NCBI GenBank assembly: GCA_944472135.2 | Contig: OX235263.1 | Span: 18,653,379-18,717,378, forward strand | Source of the DNA: Trichobilharzia regenti | Taxonomy: Eukaryota; Platyhelminthes; Trematoda; Strigeidida; Schistosomatidae | Reading direction: 5' to 3' | Length of the DNA: 64,000 nucleotides | In this document: positions 1-10,760 of the stretch, in pieces | Layout: each line of letters opens with the position of its first letter | Position numbering within the stretch: position 1 is the stretch's first letter | Program-made: the position numbers and the translations under genes | The notes under the pieces: model-generated | What the model was told of the DNA's origin: nothing | Databases searched by the model: none | Seen by the model: the letters and a program-made list of their open reading frames with translations, nothing else

Positions 1-1440
1 CCGTGCTACCATTTTTGTATATGACAGATGGTATGTCGTCTGTTCCAGTACTGCCATTTGACTTCAATGTCTTAATCGCTGAGTCTATATTTTGCATATT
101 AAAATCTATTTCTCCTAATTTGTGGTTACTTTTGCAGGTCATTTGGAAATTTGGGGTCGAGTGCACTCTGGTGTCATTGCAAAACCACTCACTGAGGAGT
201 TCACTTATTACCTGGGGATCGTTGTATATTACACCCCTATGTTCCAAGATGCTTACATTATTGTCTTTACAGCTTTTTAGACGTTTTTGCAATATCCTAC
301 AAAGTTCCTGAGTTTTGGTGTTACCCATTAGCGCTTTATTTTCCTCATGTTGTGACTTCATTTTGTGTTTCTCTTCAAGCAGTTTAAGAGTTTCATGTAT
401 TTGGTTTAACGCATTAAATTCCTTAAATACATGGTATTTCCTTTTCAATTTCTTTAGTTTTAGTCGCGTTTTCCGGTCAATAAATGGAGTTGGTGTCTTT
501 AGGGCAGATTTTAGGGGCGCGATTGTGTCTCTTGCTGAGCCAACTGTTTTGTAGAAAATCTCAAGTGATGCTTCTAAGTTATTGTTGATGAAGTATTCTT
601 CCCAGTCAGAACTTCTCAACAGATCTGGTAGGAATTCCCAATCTGCATTCTTATAATCCCTATATTGATAGCGCACCGGGGAATTTTTAGGTGTGTATTT
701 AGTTGTTAGTCGGAGGGGGAGCGTGCAGTACAATATGTTGTGATCACTGTTATCGAGTTTATTTCCCACCTCTATCGAGATGGGCTCTATGTTATGACAG
801 AGGATTAAGTCAAGAGTATTTTGGTTCCTTGTAGGGAGGCGCACGCACTGCTTCCATCCTCCTATGTCTATAGCTTGTAGTAGCTCTTCATGGGTTCTTG
901 GTCCTGTACAGGTATCCCAGTTTACTCCAGGTAAGTTGAAATCTCCACATACTACTTTGAAGTCGAAGTCCAGCGTAGCTACATGCTCTAGTATTTCTGC
1001 AATAGTTATATCAGTCATTTCAGGGCTATTGGGGGGTCTGTATATACATCCCACGAGAATTTTACTTTCGTTTGTGTGGATGCTTATCCACTTAGATTCT
1101 GGGAGTTTGTCAGTATTTGGGTTATTGAAAGTATTGGAGTTAGTGGATTTATAGGCATATATTAAGCAACCACCTCCTCTTTTGTCAACTCTATCGTTCC
1201 TATAGATGTCGTAGTTGTCTATTACCAGCTTTGTGTCAGGTATATCAGTAGTAAGCCAGGTTTCAGTCACCATTATTAGTGTTGGCCGTTCTATGTATGC
1301 CAGGCAGCGAAGCGTTGTTATTTTATTAAGGAGAGATCTAGCATTCAGGAGCATAATTGTTAGTAAACCAGAGTTATTGGAGGAGAGGTTAACATGGTTA
1401 CTTGTCACTATCCCTACGTTATGTTTGGAGGGGCTCTGAG
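1..1440 (-). CDS. CR1-type LINE ORF2, endonuclease region, partial at left edge
   Basis: The minus strand is open without a stop for about 470 codons from near 1440 down to base 1, so the C-terminal RT part lies outside the window. It begins near a LNARSL motif typical of APE-type endonucleases, followed by TETWL, GGGCLIYAY, GCIYRPP, GDFNLPGVNW, LPTRNQNTLDL and SDHN, in the usual order for the CR1/Jockey group. A basic linker leading into the RT region follows, ending with TGTDDIPSVIYKNGS at the edge, which matches the start of an RT domain. The endonuclease would nick target DNA for target-primed reverse transcription. ORF1 lies just upstream and its stop overlaps this frame. The lack of stops, unlike most LINEs here, suggests a young copy. 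The exact start is unknown. Confidence 0.85.
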
Positions 1441-2151
1441 GTGAGACAGAGTCAGTGTGTGTACTATTTCCTGGATGAACTGTGCAGCGAGTGGGGCTAT
1501 TGTTTGCTGCAGCCGAAAATAATCCTGTTGCATATTTTGACTATTAGCATCCATGGGTCGGCATCTGCGTTGATCTACTGGTGATATATGGTCTGCCCTG
1601 CAATTTGGGTTGTAGTTTGCTGGACCTAGGTACCCTGAGTTAAGATTACCCTGGTAGTTGTACCTCATGGGGCTTTCATAGCCATATGCATATTGGCTCA
1701 CGTCACGTTTGTGAGTGAAGTTATTGAGGGGATCAAGTGCCGACCTGTTCTCATTAAGTTGATGAGGTTTAATATAGATAGTGCGAGAGTTTGGACGAGG
1801 ATTTTCGTTAATATGGTGCCTATATGAGTCCCGTTTAGTGCTCCATATATCCTGAGGATCCATTCTACGTTGCATTCCCAAGTTATGTGCGTTGTTAGGC
1901 ATGTTACTTCTAGTTCGGGAAGGGGTATTCCTTCTCACATGCTGCGTGACGTCTTTGGGAATGTGCTTCGTTACCCATGCTTTGTCATTTTTTAGACTGA
2001 CACGCTGCTTATTAGACTTATTACGAGGGAGGTATGTCGAAGTCTGGGGTGGGACTCTGGGTTTTGTGGTCTTTTTTGCGGTTTCTACTGAGGGACTCTC
2101 TGGCTTGGATCCAGATTGAGAGTGGTCTGCCAGTAGTTTCTGGTCAGCCAT
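1414..2151 (-). CDS. CR1-type LINE ORF1 protein
   Basis: This 245-residue frame starts at the methionine of MADQKLLADHSQSG and ends at 1414, overlapping the start of the endonuclease frame. It is basic and polar, rich in Asn, Arg, Pro and Gln, with no membrane segment. I see no zinc knuckle or other named domain. Its position directly before an intact APE endonuclease frame makes it the ORF1 product, expected to bind element RNA. The open frame continues upstream to 2604, but that upstream part encodes the C-terminus of a different LINE, so the two are fused by insertion or rearrangement near 2235. I chose the internal ATG for this reason. Whether the real start lies earlier is open. Confidence 0.55.
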   Translation of the reverse strand: MADQKLLADHSQSGSKPESPSVETAKKTTKPRVPPQTSTYLPRNKSNKQRVSLKNDKAWVTKHIPKDVTQHVRRNTPSRTRSNMPNNAHNLGMQRRMDPQDIWSTKRDSYRHHINENPRPNSRTIYIKPHQLNENRSALDPLNNFTHKRDVSQYAYGYESPMRYNYQGNLNSGYLGPANYNPNCRADHISPVDQRRCRPMDANSQNMQQDYFRLQQTIAPLAAQFIQEIVHTLTLSHLRAPPNIT

Positions 2152-2509
2152 AGTTTGTGCGTCTATGTCAACCTTATGTAGGTCAGCAGGTTTTCGAGAT
2201 GTGCTCTCGTGCACTCTAAGACTGCACCCAGTGGCACTGCTCTTACTGCAACGGTATCTCACAGTGAAAGAGTGTGATCTGTATTTTGTATGACAGCGGG
2301 GAACTTTAAAAGAAGAAGATTTATTTCTCAGGTCGTATTTCTTAGGTGAACTGAAAGTAAAGTCATTGTGGGGGAAATATATAAGCCCTTTAGCAATCCT
2401 AAATGTAATTTTTAGGTTGAACTTCAGTCGTCTAACCCATAAGGGTTCCAAGTCGAATAGATTACATCTGTCGTAGTAAGAAATGCAAAGATTTTCACCT
2501 ACTAGACGT

Positions 2510-3319
2510 TTAGTAAACGTCCTTTGTAGACTTTCTAATTTGCATCTGTCTTTTACGGAGACACTGTCCAGGATAGGGGGACAAAATAACATCGCAAATG
2601 TCACTGAAATATAACAGGAATAGCAGTGGACCTAGGACACTACCTTGTATAACTCCCCTTGTTATCCGAACGGGGTTGGATGAGTGGGAACCTAACCTGA
2701 CCATTTGCATCCGGTTGCTTAGAAACGAACTGAGCCAGCTTAACAATGAACCTTGGATCCCATAGGACTGGACTTTTGATATTAACAGTCGGTGGCTTAC
2801 AGTGTCAAAGGCTTTACCAAGATCTAAGTATACGATAACTGTGATCATACTGGAATCTTTAAGTTCTGACCTGTGGTAGAAAAATTGCAAGTGGCATGTC
2901 GTGAAAGAACGTGACTTCATGAAACCATGTTGATAAGGAGTGATAAGTTTCTCTTGAGAGAGGAAGTCAAAAATGGCACTTTTCACGATCTTTTCCAGAA
3001 CGCTTGAAATAACAGAAGTTAGGTTAATGGGTCTGTAACTCACGACACTTGAACGGGAGCCAGACTTGTACCTAGGGTTAATGTGCGTGATTTTCCATGC
3101 ATCTGGATATGTTCCAGTTGATAGAGAGGTAGAGGACAATTCAAGAAGGAGAATAGGAATGTCTTCACCACCGTATTTTAAAAAAGTTGAGGGAATCATA
3201 TCAGGACCTGGGTTGTTTGAACTTTTAAGAGAAGTGACTCCTTTCTCAATATTATCTAAAGAAAAGCTGATAATTTCTAAGGTTTTTTGTGAACGTACAG
3301 GGAATAGAGGTTGTGGCAA
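2510..3319 (-). pseudogene. CR1-type reverse transcriptase lacking the YADD block
   Basis: Motifs in order: SSNNPGPDMIPSTFLKYGG, SYRPINLTSVISSVLEKIV, YQHGFMKSRSFTTCHL, VIVYLDLGKAFDTVSHRLL and RITRGVIQGSVLGPLLFLL. Directly after YFSDICDVI, where a FADD/YADD catalytic motif should follow, the sequence jumps to the C-terminal region (FCPPILDSVSVKDRC in the neighbouring frame). A deletion has therefore removed the catalytic pair of aspartates and part of the thumb. The product could not polymerise DNA. Confidence 0.85.
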
Positions 3320-3441
3320 CGTATTATCATCATAGGTATATGACTGTGAGAAATAGGAGTTTAGAAGCTCACAAACTATTTTAGGGTCACTAGCGGTTTC
3401 GCCATTTTCTAAAATGAATTGTATATCCGTTTTACGAAAGT

Positions 3442-4251
3442 TTAACCTTTTGCGATAAATACTACAGATTGCAGTGTATTTAGAGCTATCTTTAAGAGCT
3501 GCATGTTCTGTCTGAGTAGGGCTTTGTCGTTATTTTCTTTCAAAGTTAGGTAAATGTTCTGTATATTTAGAAGACATGGGAAGTCGTTTTCTCTGTGGTA
3601 CTGTCGGTACAGCTTTCGCAGCTTAGCCTTTACTTTAATAGGAATGAAATTCTTTATGTTTTCTCTTGGGTCCTCTTTACATTTAGGAACAAGATTATCA
3701 AAGCAAATAGATACATTCTGGTAAAAGGCTAGTAGGATAGTGTCTAGGTTGCTATTAGAAAAGAAAAGATCCCAGTCTAAGCTTCTAATGAAGGAGTTAG
3801 ATACGTCCCACCTAGCTTTTCCGAAGCACATGAATGTCTTGCGCAGGGTAGAGCGTTTTGATGAGTAGAGCTTGGTATCAAGGGCGCAGATTACTGTGTT
3901 GTGATCACTACCAGGGAATGGTCGGCTGATGTCTATGGTGGATAAGGCGATATCTTTCAAGAAAACCAAGTCCAGTATATTTTGGTTTCGTGTGGGCCTT
4001 AGAATACTTTGTGTCCACCCACATAATTCAACTGCATCTAAGAATTTGCTGTAGCGGGGAGGAGCACTGATGGGCTCCCATGAAACTTCTGGTTTCTTAA
4101 AATCACCTCCATTCACTTTATAAGTAAAGTTTAATTTCGAAGTGTTATGGAAGGCTGCAGTTATCTGGCTTAGCAGTTCACTGTCGTGATTGGGTGGGAG
4201 ATAAATGCACCCTAATAGTAGGGTTTGCTGTTTATTTATGTAGAGTGTCAC
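3442..4251 (-). pseudogene. CR1-type endonuclease region of the decayed LINE
   Basis: The frame encodes LLLGCIYLPP, then VNGGDFKKPEVSW, LRPTRNQNILDLVF and FPGSDHNTVICAL, the signature order of a LINE APE endonuclease. The first third of the domain (LNARSL and ETW motifs) is missing, so the copy is 5'-truncated. After the endonuclease comes the basic linker. A frame change near 3490 joins it to the region before the RT frame. It is recognisable as the same group as the intact element at the left edge, but clearly diverged from it. Confidence 0.8.
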
Positions 4252-4433
4252 CCATAATGTAAATTTGGTGTAAATTACTCCGTTTCTACGCTTGGTTGAT
4301 CAGATATGTCGTGTGTTTGTTCGTCATCTATATTCTACGATACAATGACATGAGCGTGTTACCGTTCAGATTTGAGGATATAGCTGATAGAGGGAAGTCA
4401 GCAAATGAACTCTGCGACGATTTTCCAACCTAG

Positions 4434-4880
4434 AGCGTCAACCTGAGAAGGGTTGTAGGCGTACTGCTGTAAGTCCTACAATTCTTCAAAGGGTAGCGCA
4501 TCGGTGAGCAGCCAAACGTGCTAAGAGTGTTACTTTGTACATATGTTCATGTTGCATATACTGAATTGGTATCATCTTTTATCTGTCTGTTGGTTAATTT
4601 TGCTTGTGTCTGGACGACTTCCACTTGGATCATCAACCTGAGAAGGAATGCAGGCGTACTGCTGTAAGTCCTACAGTTCTTCAAGGGTGGTTCGTCAAGG
4701 CAGAATCCACCACTTTGTTGTGTTGATTGTACATATGTTCGTGTTAAATAATTGTGTGAGTTCCGATTGTTGTAAATGTTGGTTAGTCTTGATTGTGTCC
4801 GGACATTCCACAACTTACAATCGTCAACCTGTGGAGGGCTGCAGGCGTACTGGTGTAAGTCCTCCAATTCTTCAAAGGAA
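4434..4880 (+). repeat. Three tandem ~190-bp repeats in BEL 3' noncoding region
   Basis: A block beginning tcaacctg and containing ggcgtactgctgtaagtcct recurs at about 4434, 4631 and 4821. The same triplet is present in the second BEL copy. The first unit has a gtagg/cctac stem flanking a roughly 15-base loop. Confidence 0.7.
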
Positions 4881-5584
4881 TTCCACCAAGACATGATCCG
4901 CGAGGTTATTTGTACTGTTTGTGTATACGTGTGGTGTGTCTTCGCAATTTGTGATCTTGGATCAGTTGTGTTTACTCGTTGTTTTCGTACCTTGTTGTTA
5001 TTGCGTAATTTTGTTAAAATTTTCGTCATGCCTACTTCTGAAGTTGTTTCGAGTCTTCCACATCCGTGAATGAATTGATTGATGTTAAGGACAGCAGATG
5101 GGTCGTATACGCCGGGGAGGCTAGGCTATTGCTGAGAATGAAATGCATACGGAGATAATTGTTAGCTGCGGTCCCACACGCCGGGGAGAAAGAATGTAAA
5201 CGACTGAGACTCGCATACGTCACCGTTACTAGAACTGAGGCAGAATGAGTGACAAGCGATTGCAGTGATAATTAGTAGTGAGTCGATAAGAGGATGTGCG
5301 TAGAGTATCATGAGTTGGTGCTATGGTCACGTTGCATTCTGCAAGAGTCATTCTAGCAAGTGGAGATTGTGTTGCAAGATGTCAAGGGGATACCTTTAAT
5401 TCGAAGGTGTAGGTGGTCATCAATGTGTGAGATTGTGCTGTGGGTATGCTTGTGGTGTGTTGGCTTTTCTGTTTGCTTTCCATTTCAGCTCTGTCCGTGT
5501 GGCCCAGGTTCTCGCACTGGTATCCAAGTCAACGTGTATTGGTCGTGACGGAAGAAAGGGATGGATCGCTTTTTTGCCGGGGAG

Positions 5585-5949
5585 TGCCAATGTAGTTGAA
5601 GATTGAACGATCAATTCATGGTTGTTTGATCAAACCCAACTCCCCATATTTTTCGCGGGAGTCATCAATCCAGCAGTCATCGTCTCATCGTTCGCTGTTC
5701 AGAGGGAAGATTAAAAACTATCAGAAGTAATATCCTGATTTATTGTTATAACATTTATTCTTAGACCTTCTGTGATAACATTATTGTTGGTTATATGTTG
5801 GCATAAGAATAAAGGAGTTTTGAGTCGCCAATCAGTGTTTTGGTTTTCGCGTTGGTCAATAAAATGTGTTTCTGAAAGTCTTCGAGGGACAGCGTGAGGT
5901 CCAGAGTAGCAAGAGCTGAACACTGACAGTTTATGAGACTTGACTGACA
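5585..5949 (+). repeat. 3' LTR of the left BEL/Pao copy
   Basis: It starts TGCCAATG directly after the purine tract and ends CTGACA. It shares the family core (ttgaagattgaacgatcaat, a gtgttttggttt block and a late tttatgagac block) with the LTRs at 6879, 7267, 10354 and 13960. It is the most diverged of the complete LTRs. Confidence 0.85.
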
Positions 5950-6878
5950 GCATTAGTTAGGAAACAAAATATAATGATGCACAAACAGAATGTTTTTAGT
6001 TCCCCACAACCACACTCTTGATCACAAATAAATGAAAAAGAGAAAAGTCAGGGGTGACTTTTGCCAGGATAAGTAAGATGTTTGAGATCACCTTTAGATT
6101 CTTATTTAAAAGGCAATATGAAATTTGTGGGTGATGGTTTAGTTAGATATGACTCTTAAAGAACCGACTATGGAATGTGCCTTGGCCTTTTATCTGTCTC
6201 ACATATCTGTATGTAACTCAAAGAATAGCATCTAGGCAAGAATCTGAACAAAAATGGCGGTAGGCTGAAGGGCAGAAGAGCTAGCTGCTTTTGTCATTTT
6301 AGTTAGGAATCTAGACTGGTACCTGAGTCCACCAAAGTGCATATTGTAATCTTACAGGCGTGAAGGATTCTAATTTTTGACCACTGTCAGATCTGCTTAT
6401 CAGCATGAACCACGTCCCTTCTTTTCGTAATGTTAGGCCCTCAGCTGTTTACGGTAATTGCAGTGACCCATTTTATTATTCATCGTCCTATTATAATTTC
6501 ACTCCGTAATTGGACTTTGATTTGTTTGTCATTCTCAAGATTTCATGATATCAACTGATAAATTGTACTCGCTCAACTTTTGAACTTTTACTACTTCGAG
6601 AACACTCGTTCATACTCCTTCGCAAGTGCCTTTTGATTCGCTTTGTGGGTGTCCAGTAATCATAACGTTAAGACATAATAATAAATGCGAAGTACTGGGA
6701 TAAATGTGTGCGCTACTTTGGTCAAATCGAGCAATAAAACATAATTACTTTAGTAGTCGCGTCACATTGCTTTGTACCCATCTCAGTCCTATAGGATACA
6801 ATATTTCCCCATATGACAAAAGCTTCCCAGTAGGCCTCTAGGCACATTGATACATAAGAACATCTACGGCACTACACT
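5950..6878. other. No gene seen
   Basis: AT-rich sequence without a convincing ORF, known repeat or RNA gene by eye. It separates a BEL LTR from a solo LTR of the same family. Confidence 0.5.
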
Positions 6879-7199
6879 TGTCAATGGAGTTGAAGATTGA
6901 ACGATCAATTCTTGGTTGTTTGCTCAAACCAACTTCCCCGATTTTCGCGGAGGCATCAATACGACAGTCATCGTCTCATCGGTCGCTGTTCGGAAAGAAG
7001 AGTAAAATATCGTCAGAAAACTTAGTTCGCTTATTCTTTTTATATGTTGGTGTAACAATAAACAAATCTAAAGCGGCAGATCAGTGTTTTGGTTTTTGCG
7101 TCCGTTATAACTAAGCGTTTCTGAGAAATCTTCGAAGAACAGCGTGGGCCCGAGCGTAGCGAGAGCTGGGCATTAACGGTTTATGAGACGTGATTGACA
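6879..7199 (+). repeat. Solo BEL/Pao LTR with target duplication
   Basis: This 321-bp LTR runs from TGTCAATGG to GATTGACA. It is flanked directly by acact on both sides (6874-6878 and 7200-7204), the 5-bp duplication expected for BEL/Pao. There is no internal sequence, so it is a solo LTR left by recombination between the two LTRs of one insertion. Confidence 0.9.
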
Positions 7200-7266
7200 A
7201 CACTCTTTATAAATTTATACAGGTGTGCCGACAAATATTTCCCAGAAATTATTAGTCTACAGCACC

Positions 7267-7638
7267 TGTCAATGCAGTTGAAGATTGAACGATCAATTCA
7301 CGGTTGTTTGCTCAAAACCAACTTCCCCAATTTTCGCGGAGACATCAATACGACAGTCATCGTCTCATCGGTCGCTGTTCAGAAAGAAGTCAGGCCAAAA
7401 CTGTCAGAAGTAATCTTGTGATTTATTATCGTAATATTTGTTCATAGACGTTAGCTGTAAAGCTTAGTTGTAAAGTTGGCTACATGTTGATGTTACTATA
7501 AAGAATTCTCGCGTGACCAATCGGTGTTTTGGTTTTTGCGTCCGTTACTACTAAGCATTTCTGAGAAACTTCAAGGAACAGCGTGAGTCCCAGCGTAGCA
7601 AGAGGTGGGCATAAACGGTTTACGAGACGTGGCTGACA
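7267..7638 (+). repeat. Second lone BEL/Pao LTR
   Basis: It starts TGTCAATGC and ends GGCTGACA (372 bp), in the same orientation as the previous LTR and only 67 bp beyond it. The flanking pentamers (gcacc and ggggc) do not match. It may therefore descend from recombination between different insertions, or the flank has changed. Confidence 0.85.
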
Positions 7639-7952
7639 GGGGCAATGAAATCCTTTACTGTTCGTTTGAACTGCGTAGGGAGGTGTGGACTATTTGTTTG
7701 GAGTCTTCGGGATAGTAATATTTAATTGCTGAAGACTATTGTTGATATGGACCAAAGTAGTTCTAATTGGCTCAGATGCATTCATTCTTTCTGATTTTTC
7801 ATATTCATTAGGCTATCATGTCTTTCCATGTTACTACTTTCTCCCTTGTATATTTCAGGAAATAATAATTTCTATGAATCCCTTTTTTCTTTCTTTTTTC
7901 CCTATTTTTTGTGCTGTATGGAGTGCGGCGGCGTGAACTGCTGCATTTATGG

Positions 7953-8155
7953 GCGTCTGTGGCACAGTGGTTTATTTTCTCGCCGACCATGCACATGGCC
8001 CGGGGTTTGATCCCCTGCCGATGCACACCTGATATCTATGGTCGGCCTGCAACATTTGGGCTACCGATATACATGCTGAAAATTCCATACTTGTGCCAAA
8101 ATTACAGGGTGGAATCAGGCTGTAATAAAAAATAAAATAAAGAATAAAAATAAAT
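7953..8155 (+). mobile_element. tRNA-derived SINE, copy 1
   Basis: The head holds a perfect RNA polymerase III A box, TGGCACAGTGG (7960-7970), and a B-box-like GGTTTGATCCC (8004-8014) 44 bp downstream. A body with ctgatatctatggtcggcct and a simple A/T-rich tail of aataaa-like repeats follow. Two more copies with the same A-to-B spacing are in the window. It resembles the SINE-alpha type described from schistosomes; that name is from memory, not a search. Confidence 0.8.
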
Positions 8156-8680
8156 TCCATGTTGACATCGAGTCAGCCATTCGAATAACTGATTTCACAA
8201 GGGACTAACTAATTAACCATCATACTGTAAAAAATTTGAGTTCGTCTATCAAATCATAACGGAAGCTAATACATACAGTACATGCAGTTACATTGGAAGT
8301 GTAGCGGTAGGTAATTCCTCAAAATAACTGGCCTAAGCATTCATTATTGAACATATGATGCTGACCCTCACTGCGTAATTCAACTTGTTTGGCTAAAGGC
8401 TTCTGGCCGAGCATCCACGCCATTTGGTACTCCGTCGTGTCACGTTCGTGTACGATCCTTATTTAGTTGAGCAACCATCTCGTATTCCCGTTTGGTCCCG
8501 AAATATATCTGTAATTTGGACAATCAACTCTTGTGCTTTGCTTTACATTTAGTCAGCGTGGAACGATTACTACAGAAGCTGTGGGTACTAAATCCTACGT
8601 TAGTATACTTCTTACTATCCGTGGACGTCAATACTGTCAGCCTCTAAGCTGATGAGCCTTATCGCGAACTTCATCTTTGA
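8156..8680. other. No gene seen
   Basis: No ORF, repeat or RNA signature recognised. The right end merges into the degenerate gypsy gag. Confidence 0.45.
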
Positions 8681-8779
8681 TAAATACACTGCCAAACATG
8701 TCAGTTCGTTCCATTTTAAACTACATGTATTTCCCCACGAGTGATCATACTCCTAAGGTTATCCGTATTCGATCAACTA

Positions 8780-9177
8780 CCAAAACTACTCAGCTCGTGC
8801 CATTTTGGCCTGATAATGCACAGTTATGGTTTCAGATAGCTGAGTTTGATTTTAAATAAACATGAGTTAACTGATCAACGTTCACAGTTCCTTGCAGTTT
8901 TTCATGCCCTACCGCGGAAATTCAGCAAGCGCGTAACTGTTCATGCGTCAAACCCAGAGGTGGTTAGCTCGTATGAGTTTCTGAAAGCAACCCTCCTAAG
9001 GAGAAAAGTTCTCGCGAATATACAGCTTCTTGAGGAACTATTTCGCAACGTGGAGTTAGGTGAGCAGTCACCTGTGAACATGCCAACGAGAATGGGGATG
9101 TTATCTGCCAGCCCCAGTTAGGTGAGGGACTTTTCAGAGAGCTATTCTTATCCAAACTGCCACAGTCAGAAGAGGCT
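8780..9177 (+). pseudogene. Gypsy gag capsid relic
   Basis: Two frames together encode a capsid-like region. First comes PFWPDNAQLWFQIAEFDF at about 8799-8850, the conserved start of flatworm gypsy gag. A frame change follows, then FLAVFHALPRKFSK and LLRRKVLANIQLLEELF, and then the relic ELGEQSPVNMPTRMGML, equivalent to the usual ELGD-KPS-LL-RM motif. Stops at 8859 and 9121 and frame changes show it is not functional. The product would have formed the retrotransposon particle. Confidence 0.7.
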
Positions 9178-10095
9178 GTGCTGCTGACACTTCAAGGTGT
9201 TATTGCAGACGACTCAGAATCTTCTGCGTGTAAAACTCTAGAAATGACAAAATGGCAAGTCACTGAAATATGCTTGATTGCTAAACAGACTTTGAGTAGG
9301 GACACCACAGTGATAGAGTCATACAACTCCATCCAGCAGCTACTTTGGCAATGTCTTGAAGACCATGAGAAACTATCCCACCAGCGCGCGTTAGCGGCAA
9401 CTGTCGCAGGCGGCACCAGTCGTCTACATCACATTCATGATGTGGTCAGCCAGACCCGATACTTAGCCGACACAGGCGACCAAGTTAGCGCCCTTTCTGC
9501 TACGAAAGCAGATCAACAGAAGAAACCTACCTTAAACTTACAGGCTGGACATGGAAAACTTATCCCAATTTTCGGTAGGAAATACGTCTATCTGAATGCA
9601 GGCTTACGCAAACCTATCCAGTGGATTTTACTTATCGCTGACGTCACAATGCCCAACATTGGCACAGACCTACTTCACCATCATGATTTACTCGCAGACG
9701 TCCGTCGAAAACGACCAGTAGGTGGTACTGCTAGGCTGTCTATTAAAGGCATCACCTACGTAGGCCTTGGCTTGTCACTCATTAAGATGAAAACAATCTT
9801 TGATCCAAATTACCAACCGATCGTTAATAAGCACCTGGAACTCGGTTGTCCGTCTAATGATCTGCCGTGCATAGACAGCAACGTTATGCATCACGTCACA
9901 ATCTCAGGACATGTGACATCTAAAGTACAACGACTTGCTCCTAACAAACTACGGCTCGCCAGAAAGGAATTCGAACATATGCACACCTGCTCCATCACCA
10001 GTCCAGACAAGGAAACTCACCTTAGACATTTGGATTGGCATTCGAAGGGTTACGCCTACATGGTGTTACCAATAATATTCAAAAGTGTCAGATAG
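9178..10095 (+). pseudogene. Gypsy gag end, protease and RT start
   Basis: The 305-codon frame begins in the gag C-terminal part, then gives the aspartic protease motif YLADTGDQVSALSA (catalytic DTG present), followed by ILLIADVTMPNIGTDLLHHH, the second half of a gypsy protease. It then reaches the RT approach (LAPNKLRLARKEFEHM). After about residue 285 the fingers and palm are missing and the sequence jumps to downstream RT, so an internal deletion has removed the catalytic centre. It is a broken relic despite the long open frame. Confidence 0.75.
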
Positions 10096-10353
10096 GCGTT
10101 GACTCACTCGTCTTTATGGGACACACTATTGACTGCAAGGGTATCCCCCCACTGGCTGGTAAACTTGAGGAGAAACTGAACTATTCAGAGCTAGAGACAG
10201 TGAAAAGTCCTCGCACTTTTAACTTCTTAGTAAGTTATTATCGACGCTTCATTCTTAACTGTGCTTCCTTGATTCACCTATTAACAGAATCTCTTCGAGG
10301 AAATTAAAAAGCCCACCGAACTTGACGAGTTTACTCAAAATGCTTTCACTCAG
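10035..10353 (+). pseudogene. Gypsy RT thumb/connection fragment
   Basis: Encodes QKCQIGVDSLVFMGHTID, then a degenerate stretch and FLVSYYRRFILNCASLIHLL, the conserved post-catalytic gypsy RT region. The frame stops at 10305. The sequence up to 10353 still matches the linker before RNase H and joins 14322 in frame once the BEL element is set aside. Confidence 0.75.
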
Positions 10354-10710
10354 TGTCAATGGAGTTGAAGATTGAACGATCAATTCACGGTTGTTTGCTC
10401 AAAATCAACTTCCCCAATTTTCGCGGAGGCATCAATACGACAGTCATCGTCTCATCGGTCGCTGTTCAGAAAGAAGAGTGAAACATCGTCAGAAGTAATA
10501 CAGAGATTTATTATTGTAATATTTGTTTTCAGACCTTAGTTCGTTTATTCCTTTTATATGTTGGTGTAACAATAAAGAAATAACAAGCAGCAGATCGGTG
10601 TTTTGGTTTTTGCGTCCGTTATTACTAAGCGTTTCTGAAACTCAAAGGAACAGCGTGGGCCCGAGCGTAGCGAGAGCTGGGCATTAACGGTTTATGAGAC
10701 GAGACTGACA
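10354..10710 (+). repeat. 5' LTR of BEL/Pao element
   Basis: Begins TGTCAATGGAG and ends GAGACTGACA. It carries an aataaa at about 10571, a candidate polyadenylation signal, and transcription would start within it. It differs from the 3' LTR only at the A/G of tttatgagac versus tttgtgagac. Confidence 0.93.
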
Positions 10711-10760
10711 GTTTCTGACGATAGAAACAGATCTGGCGGATTGAAACAGTTGGTGAAAGT

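Larger units (their letters stand above)
2235..4265 (-). mobile_element. Decayed CR1-type LINE (EN, RT, C-terminal tail)
   Basis: Read on the minus strand, this copy runs from a 5'-truncated endonuclease (about 4251-3500) through a linker and RT (3319-2590) to an RT C-terminal tail (about 2600-2235). The tail carries RTFTKRLVGENLCISYYDRC and a LEPLWVRRLKF motif. Its 5' end abuts BEL/Pao sequence at about 4268, and its 3' end abuts another LINE at about 2235. It is a pseudo-element: there is a frameshift near 3490 and a deletion near 2590 that removes the RT catalytic aspartate box. Confidence 0.85.
4268..5949 (+). mobile_element. 3' part of a BEL/Pao LTR retrotransposon
   Basis: From about 4268 this sequence aligns by eye with 12640-14316, the 3' part of the complete BEL-type element. 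It holds the end of the coding frame (RYND, FRFEDIA and NELCDDFPT translated at about 4340-4432), three tandem noncoding repeats, a purine-rich tract (gccggggag, 5576-5584) and a full 3' LTR. It is more diverged than the copy at 10354. Its 5' part is cut off where the minus-strand CR1 element begins, and no pol or 5' LTR is visible in the window. Confidence 0.8.
8680..10353 (+). mobile_element. Degenerate Ty3/gypsy element, 5' part
   Basis: Contains a gag capsid relic, a protease relic and fragments of RT in the order gag-PR-RT. The RT core with its catalytic YxDD is missing. The element is cut at 10353 by a BEL/Pao insertion and resumes at 14322 in the RNase H region. Motifs resemble those of the gypsy copy at 61132, so both probably belong to the CsRn1-like clade. 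Confidence 0.8.

Noticed and set aside
7960..8014. A true tRNA gene at the A/B boxes
   Set aside because: The flanking sequence does not fold into a cloverleaf with an acceptor stem, and the same unit recurs with a SINE body and tail.
10711..10760. Primer-binding site directly after the BEL 5' LTR
   Set aside because: The first bases after the LTR (gtttctgacg) do not begin with TGG. A tggcgg lies 22 bases further on, but the match is too weak to call.
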